Source of the DNA: CAXQZM01 sp965229645
GTDB lineage: Bacteria > Pseudomonadota > Alphaproteobacteria > UBA7985
DNA length: 64,000 nucleotides
Direction: 5' to 3'
Assembly (NCBI GenBank): GCA_965229645.1
Contig: OZ245893.1
Coordinates: 620,001 to 684,000, forward strand
The notes beneath the pieces were generated by a model. That model made no database searches. It had not been told where the DNA came from and saw only the letters and a list, made by a program, of their open reading frames with translations. Made by a program: the position numbers and the translations under genes. Shown piece by piece: positions 52,320 through 60,573 of the stretch (within the stretch, counting starts at the first letter, position 1; each line of letters begins with the position of its first letter).

Positions 52320-53357
52320 ATGTCCGCAACCCGTGAAATTTTACCGCCGTCGCAGACCGTGGCCGTTGACGCCATGGGCGGCGATCATGCGCCTGGCGTC
52401 ATCGTTGCTGGCGTGGCCGAGGCGGCGCGGCTCCATACCTCGGTGACGTTTTTGCTGTTCGGGGAGGCCCGCCAGCTCATGCCCCTGATCGCGGCCTATC
52501 CAAAGCTGGCGGATCGCTTGCTGGTTCGCCCGACGCAAGGCTGCATCCCCATGGACGAGAAACCCTCGCACAGCTTGCGCAAACACTATGAGCAATCGAG
52601 CTTGGTCCAGGCCATTGCTGCCCTTGCCTCGGGCAGCGCCAGCGCCGTCGTTTCGGCCGCCAATACGGGAACGCTCATGGCGCTGGGCATCAAGCACTTG
52701 GGCCTCATCCCTGGGATCTCCCGGCCCGCCGTTGCGTCCTACATGCCCACCCTCAAAAATGAGACGGTGGTTTTGGATTTGGGCGCCAATCTGACGGTCA
52801 AGGCCGAACACTTGCATCAATTCGCGATTTTGGGCACTGCCCTGGCACAGACTATGGTGTCGATCCCGCATCCGCGGATCGGGTTGCTCAACATCGGCAC
52901 GGAACGGACCAAGGGCCCAAGCCAAGTTCAGCGCGCCTACGATCTAATTGCCGCCCAGGACTGGCCTGGTTCCTTCGTTGGATTTATGGAGCCGAACGAT
53001 TTGGTCGAGGGGCGCTGCGATGTGTTGGTTTGCGATGGGTACGGCGGCAACATCATGCTCAAATCGACCGAAGCAACCGCGCGTTTGATCGGCGCCTATA
53101 CGCGTGCCAGTTTTCAGGAAACGCTGCTCTCTCGCCTGGGCTTTGCCTTGGCGGCCCGTCAGTTTGCCAAGCTTCGGCGGCGAACCGACCCACGGCGATA
53201 CAACGGTGCGGTCATGGCGGGCCTCAATGGGGTATGCGTCAAGTCGCACGGCGGCGCCGATTCTGTTTCTTTCACCAACGCTTTGGAACTGGCAATTGAT
53301 ATGGTGAACGAAGGTTATGCCGCCAGTGTTTCTGCTTTGTTGCCATCTGCGGAGTGA
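52320..53357 (+). CDS. plsX: Phosphate acyltransferase PlsX
   Basis: 345 aa. It makes acyl-phosphate from acyl-ACP for phospholipid synthesis. Family stretches: VAVDAMGGDHAPGVIVAGV, SAANTGTLMALGIKHLG, LLNIGTER, GFMEPNDLVEGRCDVLVCDG and GYGGNIMLKSTE. In most alphaproteobacteria fabH follows directly, but here ihfA is next after 163 bp. Confidence 0.95.
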   Translation: MSATREILPPSQTVAVDAMGGDHAPGVIVAGVAEAARLHTSVTFLLFGEARQLMPLIAAYPKLADRLLVRPTQGCIPMDEKPSHSLRKHYEQSSLVQAIAALASGSASAVVSAANTGTLMALGIKHLGLIPGISRPAVASYMPTLKNETVVLDLGANLTVKAEHLHQFAILGTALAQTMVSIPHPRIGLLNIGTERTKGPSQVQRAYDLIAAQDWPGSFVGFMEPNDLVEGRCDVLVCDGYGGNIMLKSTEATARLIGAYTRASFQETLLSRLGFALAARQFAKLRRRTDPRRYNGAVMAGLNGVCVKSHGGADSVSFTNALELAIDMVNEGYAASVSALLPSAE

Positions 53358-53520
53358 TTTATGTCACATCTTCCAGGGTTAGAACATTTGGTCCGTGCAA
53401 TGAATTGACCTTGGTTGCCCCCAGCCACCATAGGTCTTGTCTCAAACATATGAGAGGTGTGGGCAGGGCGAGGTAAGGCCGAAGATCTTTCCTCCAAGCC
53501 CGCAAAGATTGGAGACATGT

Positions 53521-53814
53521 ATGGCAGGGGCTTTGACGCGGAACGACTTGACCGAGGCGGTCTATCGAGAAATTGGGTTGTCGCGAACGGAATCGGCCCT
53601 GTTGGTCGAACAGGTACTCAATGAAGTCATCGGCAATCTCGAGCGCGGCGAGCCTGTGAAAATCCCTGGCTTCGGCAGTTTCAGCGTCCGCTCCAAGCGC
53701 GACCGCATGGGTCGGAACCCGAAAACGGGCGAAGAGGTCAAAATCGAACCGCGGCGCGTCCTCTCGTTCAAGGCAAGTTCTATGCTCAAAAACCGGATGA
53801 ACACGGAGATTTAG
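53521..53814 (+). CDS. ihfA: Integration host factor subunit alpha
   Basis: 97-aa HU/IHF-family DNA-bending protein. TRNDLTEAVYREIGLSRTES and VKIPGFGSFSVRSKRDRMGR then NPKTGEE match IhfA. ATG 53521 starts the conserved part; the frame is open from 53437. It is coupled to the MerR gene 2 bp downstream. Confidence 0.94.
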   Translation: MAGALTRNDLTEAVYREIGLSRTESALLVEQVLNEVIGNLERGEPVKIPGFGSFSVRSKRDRMGRNPKTGEEVKIEPRRVLSFKASSMLKNRMNTEI

Positions 53815-53816
53815 GC

Positions 53817-54269
53817 ATGAGCGACAAGTCTCCCGAGGCGTACCGAACCATTTCTGAGGTGTCCGATCAATTGGACGTTCCTCAGCATGTCCTAAGGTTT
53901 TGGGAAACAAAGTTCCCCCAAGTGGCGCCCATGAAGCGCGCGGGCAACCGACGATACTACGACCCCGCTCACATAAGCATGCTCGCGCGCATTCGCGACC
54001 TGCTTTATGTGGAGGGCTATACGACCAAAGGCGTGCAAAAACTCCTGGAGGAGGATCGCCTGATGGAGGGGGCCGACGCAGCGGCACCCGTGATCAACAC
54101 GGACGTGCCGACCGATGCGGACGAATTTGCGCAAGACACCGCAGGTTCCCCCCAAAAAGCCGCCAAACCCACATCCGAACACCTGGCGACGATCCGCCAA
54201 CAACTCGAGGCCTTGCGAGGGAATTTGTCGCAAGCCCTGTCCCCCGATACGCCAGAACTTGAGGGATAG
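53817..54269 (+). CDS. MerR-family transcriptional regulator
   Basis: 150 aa. N-terminal winged HTH: YRTISEVSDQLDVPQHVLRF, then WETKFPQVAPMKRAGNRRYY, about residues 8-75. The C-terminal part is acidic and low-complexity. This short MerR protein follows ihfA throughout alphaproteobacteria. Its target is unknown and no metal-binding cysteines are seen. Confidence 0.92.
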   Translation: MSDKSPEAYRTISEVSDQLDVPQHVLRFWETKFPQVAPMKRAGNRRYYDPAHISMLARIRDLLYVEGYTTKGVQKLLEEDRLMEGADAAAPVINTDVPTDADEFAQDTAGSPQKAAKPTSEHLATIRQQLEALRGNLSQALSPDTPELEG

Positions 54270-54568
54270 GTCACCGCTCGCAAGGGTCGGGATCGGGGCA
54301 TCTCACGCCGAACGCAGGACGGACTCCAATGAGCACCAAGTTTCAATAGGCGTGGCACGCACTTCTCAAACGGATAAGGGTCATTTAGCCTTTTCATTGG
54401 TTGAGAGCGACAGATGTTGATTCGGAGATGGATCCTTCCGTCCCATCGGCTGCCAACTGGTGATGGATTCTGCTACATCGCTGCGCTCGGCGCAGATGAC
54501 GCCTTTCTTTTGCCATTGCTGTGAGAACGACTTTCGTGCCGTCCGAATAAGATTTGCTAAAAAAGAAA
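54270..54568. other. Intergenic region between merR and tRNA-Pro, with dispersed repeats
   Basis: No gene is supported. GATGGATTCTGCTACATCGC at about 54461-54480, continuing to GGCGCAGATGACG, is a diverged copy of the palindromic dispersed repeat at 5044. AAGGGTCATTTAGCCTTTTC near 54376 resembles the end of the 29316-29977 element. Confidence 0.45.
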
Positions 54569-54645
54569 TGGTCGGACGGACAGGATTCGAACCTGCGACC
54601 CCTACACCCCCAGCGTAGTGCTCTACCAGGCTGAGCTACCGTCCG
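54569..54645 (-). tRNA. tRNA-Pro (GGG)
   Basis: 77 nt including an encoded CCA end. Reading the minus strand: acceptor CGGACGG/CCGTCCG; D arm GCTC...GAGC; anticodon stem CTACG/TGTAG with loop CTGGGGG, giving anticodon GGG; T arm GCAGG TTCGAAT CCTGT. The position after ihfA-merR is the common alphaproteobacterial one. Confidence 0.97.
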
Positions 54646-54861
54646 ACGAAACTGGATTTTCAGGTCTAAGCTAGGGAAGGGACCCTGGCTTTAGGCCGCG
54701 CCTGTTCTCAGGTCAAGCGGCCTCTGGCAAGGCGCAACACCAACGAAGGCTGTGATGCAGGGGCGGGGATTCGCCGCACGGCGCGCGCTATCTTTGGCCT
54801 TGCCTTTCCAGGCTCGCCTCCTAAAGCCCGTGGCATCGCTCTAACCGCAAGGATCCGCCCC

Positions 54862-56646
54862 ATGAAGATGACAACAGAAGAAGCTTTCGTCAAAGTTCTG
54901 CAAATGCACGGCATTCAGCACGCGTTCGGCATTATTGGTTCGGCCATGATGCCCATATCTGATTTGTTTCCCGCTGCGGGCATCAAGTTTTGGGATTGCG
55001 CCCACGAATGCAACGCGGGCATGTCTGCCGATGGCTATACGCGCGCCACGGGCAAAATGTCCATGGCCATCGCTCAGAACGGGCCGGGAATCACCAACTT
55101 CGTAACGCCGATCAAAACCGCTTATTGGAACCATACGCCCTTGCTGCTCGTGACGCCGCAGGCGGCCAACAAGACCATTGGGCAGGGGGGCTTTCAAGAG
55201 GTCGAGCAGATGGCCCTGTTTAAGGATATGGTCTGCTATCAGGAGGAGGTGCGCGATCCAACGCGCGTGGGCGAAGTGCTCAACCGGGTTATTACTCAGG
55301 CGTTCCGCCTATCTGCGCCCGCGCAAATCAACGTTCCCCGCGATATGTGGACGCAAGTGGTCGATATCGACTTGCCGCAAATCGTGAAAATTGGCCGCAA
55401 TGCAGGGGAGGACAAAGCGCTGAGCGCCGCCGCGCACCTCCTTTCGGAGGCCAAATTTCCTGTTTTGCTCAATGGCGCGGGGGTCATTCTGGCAGGGGGG
55501 ATTGACGCAGCGCGGGCACTGGCCGAACGGCTCGACGCGCCGGTCTGTTGCAACTATCAGCACAACGACGCCTTTCCTGGGTCGCATCCGCTGTTTGCGG
55601 GCCCCCTTGGCTACAACGGGTCGAAGGCGGGTATGGAGCTCATTGCCAAGGCCGACGTCATCTTGGCGCTAGGCACCCGCCTCAATCCGTTTTCAACGCT
55701 GCCTGGTTACGGCATCGACTACTGGCCGAAGGACGCGAAGATCATCCAGGTCGATATTAATGCGGACCGCATCGGTCTCACCAAAAAAGTCAGCGTCGGC
55801 ATCCAGGGTGACGCCAAGCAAGTCGCCGAACAGATCCTCACCCGGCTCACCGCCGACGCGGGCCATAGGGGGCGCGAAGATCGCAAAAACCTCATTGCCG
55901 ACACCAAGTCGCGGTGGGCGCAGGAACTCACGTCCATGGACCATGAGGACGACGATCCAGGCACAACCTGGAACGCGCGCGCGCGCAAGGATCGGCCTCA
56001 ACACATGTCTCCGCGCATGGCTTGGCGCGCGATTATGCAGGCCCTGCCAAAGGAAGCGATCATTTCTTCGGACATCGGCAACAACTGCGCCATCGGCAAT
56101 GCCTATCCCACATTTGAACAAGGCCGCAAATACTTGGCCCCTGGCCTGTTCGGCCCGTGCGGCTATGGGCTGCCAGCGATCCTCGGCGCCAAAATCGGCC
56201 AGCCAAAGACACCCGTGGTCGGGTTCGCTGGCGACGGCGCGTTCGGCATTTCCATGAACGAAATGACTGCTTGCGGGCGCGGCGACTGGCCCGCCATCAC
56301 CATGATCATTTTCCGCAACTATCAATGGGGCGCGGAGAAGCGCAATTCGACCTTGTGGTTCGAAGATAACTTTGTAGGCACAGAACTGAACGAAGGCGTC
56401 GAATACGCCAAAGTCGCCGAAGGATGCGGCCTTAAAGGCGTTCAGGCCACGACCATGGAGGACCTGACGCAGGTCTTGGATACGGCAATCCATGAACAGA
56501 TGCACGATCAAGTTACGACCTTCATCGAGGTCGTGCTGAACCAAGAACTCGGCGAACCGTTCCGCCGCGATGCCATGAAAAAACCCGTGGCTGTGGCTGG
56601 TATCGACGCAAGTCACATGGCCAACGCCCAACCCTTGGCGGCATAG
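54862..56646 (+). CDS. xsc: Sulfoacetaldehyde acetyltransferase
   Basis: 594-aa thiamine-diphosphate enzyme converting sulfoacetaldehyde plus phosphate to acetyl phosphate and sulfite, the desulfonation step of taurine and related sulfonate breakdown. MTTEEAFVKVLQMHGIQHAF then GIIGSAMMPISDLFP at the N terminus is diagnostic of Xsc within the acetolactate synthase superfamily. ThDP binding is shown by GFAGDGAFGISMNEM and NYQWGAEKRN. The usual partner pta and taurine genes are not nearby. It stands alone between tRNA-Pro and rlpA. Confidence 0.93.
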   Translation: MKMTTEEAFVKVLQMHGIQHAFGIIGSAMMPISDLFPAAGIKFWDCAHECNAGMSADGYTRATGKMSMAIAQNGPGITNFVTPIKTAYWNHTPLLLVTPQAANKTIGQGGFQEVEQMALFKDMVCYQEEVRDPTRVGEVLNRVITQAFRLSAPAQINVPRDMWTQVVDIDLPQIVKIGRNAGEDKALSAAAHLLSEAKFPVLLNGAGVILAGGIDAARALAERLDAPVCCNYQHNDAFPGSHPLFAGPLGYNGSKAGMELIAKADVILALGTRLNPFSTLPGYGIDYWPKDAKIIQVDINADRIGLTKKVSVGIQGDAKQVAEQILTRLTADAGHRGREDRKNLIADTKSRWAQELTSMDHEDDDPGTTWNARARKDRPQHMSPRMAWRAIMQALPKEAIISSDIGNNCAIGNAYPTFEQGRKYLAPGLFGPCGYGLPAILGAKIGQPKTPVVGFAGDGAFGISMNEMTACGRGDWPAITMIIFRNYQWGAEKRNSTLWFEDNFVGTELNEGVEYAKVAEGCGLKGVQATTMEDLTQVLDTAIHEQMHDQVTTFIEVVLNQELGEPFRRDAMKKPVAVAGIDASHMANAQPLAA

Positions 56647-56795
56647 CAATCCATCGCATACCAAGGGTCGTTCGCCACGGCCCTTGGTCTCCAGGCGCGG
56701 ACCGCTGCCCTCGGTTCCAGCGCATTGCAATTTCCACGACGGGCGGCTAAACACGTGTCATTCGATCTGAAGCCTCTCACTTAGTTGGAATCAGT

Positions 56796-57692
56796 ATGCA
56801 ATTTCGACCTCTTGGATTGCTCATGGCGGCGGTGTTTGTCACAGCCTGCGATCAGGTTCCCTTTGGACGCTCCGAACACCCTGAGGAGGGTACGGCTTTG
56901 GTGCAGGCATTCCTGGCGACAAACGAACCCTTAGCGCCCTACCAAACGGGCGCGCCTTACAAGGTCGCAGGTGTTGACTATGAGCCCGTCGAGGATTTGA
57001 GTTACGCGGCCAACGGCGTCGCTTCGGTCTATCCGGCGGGAACCGAGGGTGCCTTGACCGCCAGCGGGGAGACCTATCGCGGGTCGGAATATACGGCCGC
57101 GCACCCGACTTTGCCGTTTCAGTCCATTGTGCGCGTCACCCGACTTGATCGCAACAACAGCGTTGCGGTGCGCATTAATGATCGCGGGCCTTTTGCGCTC
57201 GGTCGCGTTATTGACTTGAGCCAGGCTGCGGCGGACGCTTTGGGCGTTGCCAATGGCGGCTTTGTCGAGGTGCAGATCCGGATGATGCCTGAAGAAACGC
57301 AACTGTTGCAAAGCGCGCTGGCCAACAATCGGCGCGTGCCTGGGTCCAATACGCTCGGCGCGCCCGTTGACACCACCGTGACGTCGGTCGGGGTGCCCTT
57401 GCCAACATCGCGGCCGCTTCAGTCGCCAACGGCGGGGTCCGCTACCTCGGGCGCAACGGCGTCTGATGCGCCAGGTACGGGTCTGTTTGTTTTGGTCGGT
57501 AGCTATACCGACACCATCAACGCCAACGGGATTCGCGACCGCATGGCCAGTTTGGGCCGTGTAACCGTGGCGCGCGAAGGGGATCTCTATCAGGTTCTCA
57601 TCGGGCCTTTGGCGTCCGAAATTGAACAACAGGCGGTCTTTGCGCGCGCATTTGCCGAAGGGGCCATCAACGCCCGTCCCGTGGAACGATAG
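56796..57692 (+). CDS. rlpA: Rare lipoprotein A-like septal lytic transglycosylase
   Basis: 298 aa. Lipoprotein signal with lipobox VTAC. Double-psi beta-barrel RlpA domain about residues 70-170 (GVASVYPAGTEGALTASGE and RINDRGPFALGRVIDLS, containing the catalytic Asp region). The C-terminal SPOR domain is about residues 225-298 (LFVLVGSYTDTINANGIRDR) and binds denuded septal peptidoglycan. It lies upstream of dacC, the usual order. Confidence 0.93.
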   Translation: MQFRPLGLLMAAVFVTACDQVPFGRSEHPEEGTALVQAFLATNEPLAPYQTGAPYKVAGVDYEPVEDLSYAANGVASVYPAGTEGALTASGETYRGSEYTAAHPTLPFQSIVRVTRLDRNNSVAVRINDRGPFALGRVIDLSQAAADALGVANGGFVEVQIRMMPEETQLLQSALANNRRVPGSNTLGAPVDTTVTSVGVPLPTSRPLQSPTAGSATSGATASDAPGTGLFVLVGSYTDTINANGIRDRMASLGRVTVAREGDLYQVLIGPLASEIEQQAVFARAFAEGAINARPVER

Positions 57693-57758
57693 GGCGGCCC
57701 GATCATGATGTGCTGTGGGGCCTGAGGGTGGGTTCCAAACGACGCGCGCGGGCGTGAC

Positions 57759-58931
57759 ATGACCTGGTTTTCAATACGGGCTTCACGCCTGCTCGGCCTC
57801 ATCGCGGTTCTGATCGCGTCGGGGGGGGCAGCGGCGCAATTTTCCACGTCTGCCGACCAGGCCGTCGTCTATGATTTTGAGACCTGGCAGCAACTCTACG
57901 TCAAGAACGCGGATCAAGCCATGGCACCCAGTTCCATGACCAAAATCATGACCGCTTACGTCATATTTCAGGCACTGGCAGCAGGCGAAATCGCCTTGGA
58001 GGATCGATTTCGCATTTCCAACAGGGCGTATCGGCGCGAGGGGTCGACCATGTGGTTGGGCCTCGACACCCGCATTTCTGTCGATAAGTTGCTGAAAGGG
58101 CTGATCGTTCAATCGGGGAACGACGCAGCGGTCGCCTTAGCGGAAGGTCTCTCGGGATCGGTGCCAGACTTCGTGGCACGTATGAATGCGGTGGCGGCAC
58201 GGTTGAACATGCGCAACACGCGCTTTGTCAATCCCTCAGGCCTCGTCGATGCGGGTGCGGGTCCGCACAATACCTCGACCGCTAACGATATGGCCTTACT
58301 ATCGCGGGCTCTGATTCGGGACTTTCCGCAGTTCTATCCGTATTTTTCTGAAACAGAATTTACCTTTGCAGGCATCCGACAAGAAAACCGCAATCTTTTG
58401 CTGGGGGGGCGTTTGCGCGTCGATGGCATCAAGACGGGCTATACGGTTCAAGGGGATTACGGTCAGGCGACCTCGGCCTTTGATCCCGAATCTGGGCGCC
58501 GCGTCGTCGTGGTGATCAACGGCGCGGGCAGCATTGCCGTGCGCAAACGTGAGACCGAGCGCTTGGTAGAATTTGGCCTCAAGGAGTTCACCAACCACGA
58601 AATTTTCTCCCCTGGCCAGGTCGTAGGCTACGCCCCGGTTTGGTTGGGGGTGGAGGATCGCATCCCCCTGATCGTGACGCGCCGCCTGCGCCGGACCCTG
58701 CGCGTCGATGCGATCCACAATATGCAGGGCACCCTGATCCTTCACAACAGCCCGCTGAATGCACCCGTTGTCGAAGGTCAGGAGGTGGGCCGTCTGTTTT
58801 ATTTTTCGCTTGGTATGTCGAACGAAGATGCCCCGTTCGAGGAAGCTGTTTACGCAGGCAAATCGGTGCGCGCGCTCGGCCCCCTCGACGCCGCGCTTGA
58901 GGGCATCCGTCACTACCTCTTGACGGATTAA
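57759..58931 (+). CDS. dacC: D-alanyl-D-alanine carboxypeptidase (PBP5/6 class)
   Basis: 390 aa with an N-terminal signal peptide. Penicillin-binding motifs: SMTK (nucleophile S59, K62), SGN (S119-N121) and KTG (225-227). The C-terminal PBP5-associated beta domain (about 285-380) ends near an amphipathic tail for membrane attachment. It trims the terminal D-Ala of peptidoglycan stem peptides. Confidence 0.94.
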   Translation: MTWFSIRASRLLGLIAVLIASGGAAAQFSTSADQAVVYDFETWQQLYVKNADQAMAPSSMTKIMTAYVIFQALAAGEIALEDRFRISNRAYRREGSTMWLGLDTRISVDKLLKGLIVQSGNDAAVALAEGLSGSVPDFVARMNAVAARLNMRNTRFVNPSGLVDAGAGPHNTSTANDMALLSRALIRDFPQFYPYFSETEFTFAGIRQENRNLLLGGRLRVDGIKTGYTVQGDYGQATSAFDPESGRRVVVVINGAGSIAVRKRETERLVEFGLKEFTNHEIFSPGQVVGYAPVWLGVEDRIPLIVTRRLRRTLRVDAIHNMQGTLILHNSPLNAPVVEGQEVGRLFYFSLGMSNEDAPFEEAVYAGKSVRALGPLDAALEGIRHYLLTD

Positions 58932-58965
58932 AGCCTAATTCGCACAGCTTGTGCTGACACGCTTT

Positions 58966-58996
58966 TGACATAGGCATTCGCCCCGCGCCCTGGTAT
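58966..58996 (+). promoter_or_regulatory. Possible promoter of tmk
   Basis: TTGACA at 58966-58971 and TGGTAT at 58991-58996, 19 bp apart. The spacing is long and the -10 imperfect. If used, transcription would begin only a few bases before GTG 59006, giving a nearly leaderless mRNA. Confidence 0.3.
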
Positions 58997-59005
58997 GGGA
59001 CTGCG

Positions 59006-59638
59006 GTGTTTATCAGCTTTGAGGGCGGCGAAGGCGCGGGCAAGACGACGCAAATCCGCCTGCTTGCAGACTTTCTTGAAAACCAGGGCGTACCCCTTGT
59101 CCAAGTTCGCGAGCCAGGCGGTTCTGCTGGCGCCGAGGCTATTCGGGCCTTGGTGCTGAGTGGCGCCCCCGACCGTTGGGACGGGGTGGAGGAGTTGTTG
59201 CTGTTTTCCGCGGCGCGCCACGAACTGGTGCGGACCACCATCCAGCCCGCATTGGCCGAAGGACGCTGGGTCTTGTGCGATCGCTACGCCGATTCCAGCG
59301 CGGTCTATCAGGGCAGGGCAGGGGGGGTTCCCGAGGCGGACCTGCGCGCAATCGAAACCCTTGCCACGGGAGGCTTGCAACCCCACATCACGTTTCTGCT
59401 CGACTTGCCCGTAACAACAGGCCTGGCGCGCGCCGGGCATCGTCTTGCGGGTCAGCGCTCTGGCTTAGACGAGGCGCGCTTTGAAGGGAAAGACCTAGGG
59501 TTCCATGCTGCGGTGCGCGACGCCTTCCTCGACCGCGCCAAGGCGTTTGAGGATCGGTTTCGCGTCCTCGACGGCACTCAGGCCGTTGAGCAGCTTGCCG
59601 CCCAAATCCAGCGTGTCGTCGGATCCTACCTTTCATGA
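59006..59638 (+). CDS. tmk: Thymidylate kinase
   Basis: 210 aa, GTG start. Phosphorylates dTMP to dTDP. P-loop FEGGEGAGKTTQ near the N terminus, REPGGSAGAEAIRALVLSG, and DRYADSSAVYQG. The stop overlaps the holB start (ATGA). Confidence 0.95.
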   Translation: MFISFEGGEGAGKTTQIRLLADFLENQGVPLVQVREPGGSAGAEAIRALVLSGAPDRWDGVEELLLFSAARHELVRTTIQPALAEGRWVLCDRYADSSAVYQGRAGGVPEADLRAIETLATGGLQPHITFLLDLPVTTGLARAGHRLAGQRSGLDEARFEGKDLGFHAAVRDAFLDRAKAFEDRFRVLDGTQAVEQLAAQIQRVVGSYLS

Positions 59639-60573
59639 TGGTAGGGCATGAATCGCAGCGGCGCTATTTTGAGCGGTCGTTGGCGGCGGGAACCTTGCAT
59701 CAGGCCTACTTGCTGGACGGACCCCAGGGGATGGGCAAGGCGACTTTTGCCCGCGCCCTAGCGCCAAATCTCATGGGGGGCGCACAAACTGTTAACTTGC
59801 TGGCCTCGGGCGCGCATCCAGATTTCATGGAGATCCAGATCGAACAGGATCCCAAAACAGGCAAACCCTATCGTGATATTCGCCGCGAGCAGATCGAAAA
59901 GATGCTGGTCTTTATGACCAAACATGCCGCGCTTGCCGACCGCAAAGTGATTGTGATCGACGCCGCCGACGATTTGAACACCAACGCCGCGAACAATTTG
60001 CTGAAGTGGCTTGAGGAACCGCGCCCCCATACCTGCATTCTGCTGATCGCCCATCGGGTCGATCGCTTGCTGCCCACCTTGCGCTCGCGCTGCGCGCGGG
60101 TGCGGTTCCCCCCCTTGGATCGAGATACTTTTGATCGATTTGCGGCGCAGCAAAACTTGGATGAATTGGGGTCGGGAGCCGACCTATTTGGTTTATCCGG
60201 CGGAGTTCCAGGGCAGGCCTTGGCGCTCACGAACGCAGAAGTGCGGGAGGCAAACGAGGGGATCAGCGCGCTTGTGCAACAGGGGTTTCAATCCGATCCG
60301 CTAAACCTATGCCAGGCTGCGTCGTCGCTGCTTCCCAGCAAAGACTTGGACGGGCTCGCCCTGGGCCTGAGGCTGCTCCGCTATGGTTTGCGGACGCGCG
60401 CGGGGCAGGGGAGCGTGAGAGATCAAGCCGATTTTGCCGCCCGCGCTTACGCACTGACCCAAAATCGCGAAGTCCAGGCCAAAGCGCTCAACCTAGACCC
60501 CGTGCAGGTTTTCACCGCGCTATTGCTTGACCTGCAAGACTTAAGTCGCGAAGGGCGAGCTCATGGCCCCTAG
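59635..60573 (+). CDS. holB: DNA polymerase III delta-prime subunit
   Basis: 312 aa clamp-loader subunit. AYLLDGPQGMGKATFARAL (P-loop), VIVIDAADDLNTNAANNLLKWLEEP and LPTLRSRCARVRF are the AAA+ signatures (sensor 1 and arginine-finger region SRC). It overlaps tmk by 4 nt and metG by 11 nt, so the tmk-holB-metG-tatD-MBL run is one operon. Confidence 0.94.
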   Translation: MMVGHESQRRYFERSLAAGTLHQAYLLDGPQGMGKATFARALAPNLMGGAQTVNLLASGAHPDFMEIQIEQDPKTGKPYRDIRREQIEKMLVFMTKHAALADRKVIVIDAADDLNTNAANNLLKWLEEPRPHTCILLIAHRVDRLLPTLRSRCARVRFPPLDRDTFDRFAAQQNLDELGSGADLFGLSGGVPGQALALTNAEVREANEGISALVQQGFQSDPLNLCQAASSLLPSKDLDGLALGLRLLRYGLRTRAGQGSVRDQADFAARAYALTQNREVQAKALNLDPVQVFTALLLDLQDLSREGRAHGP

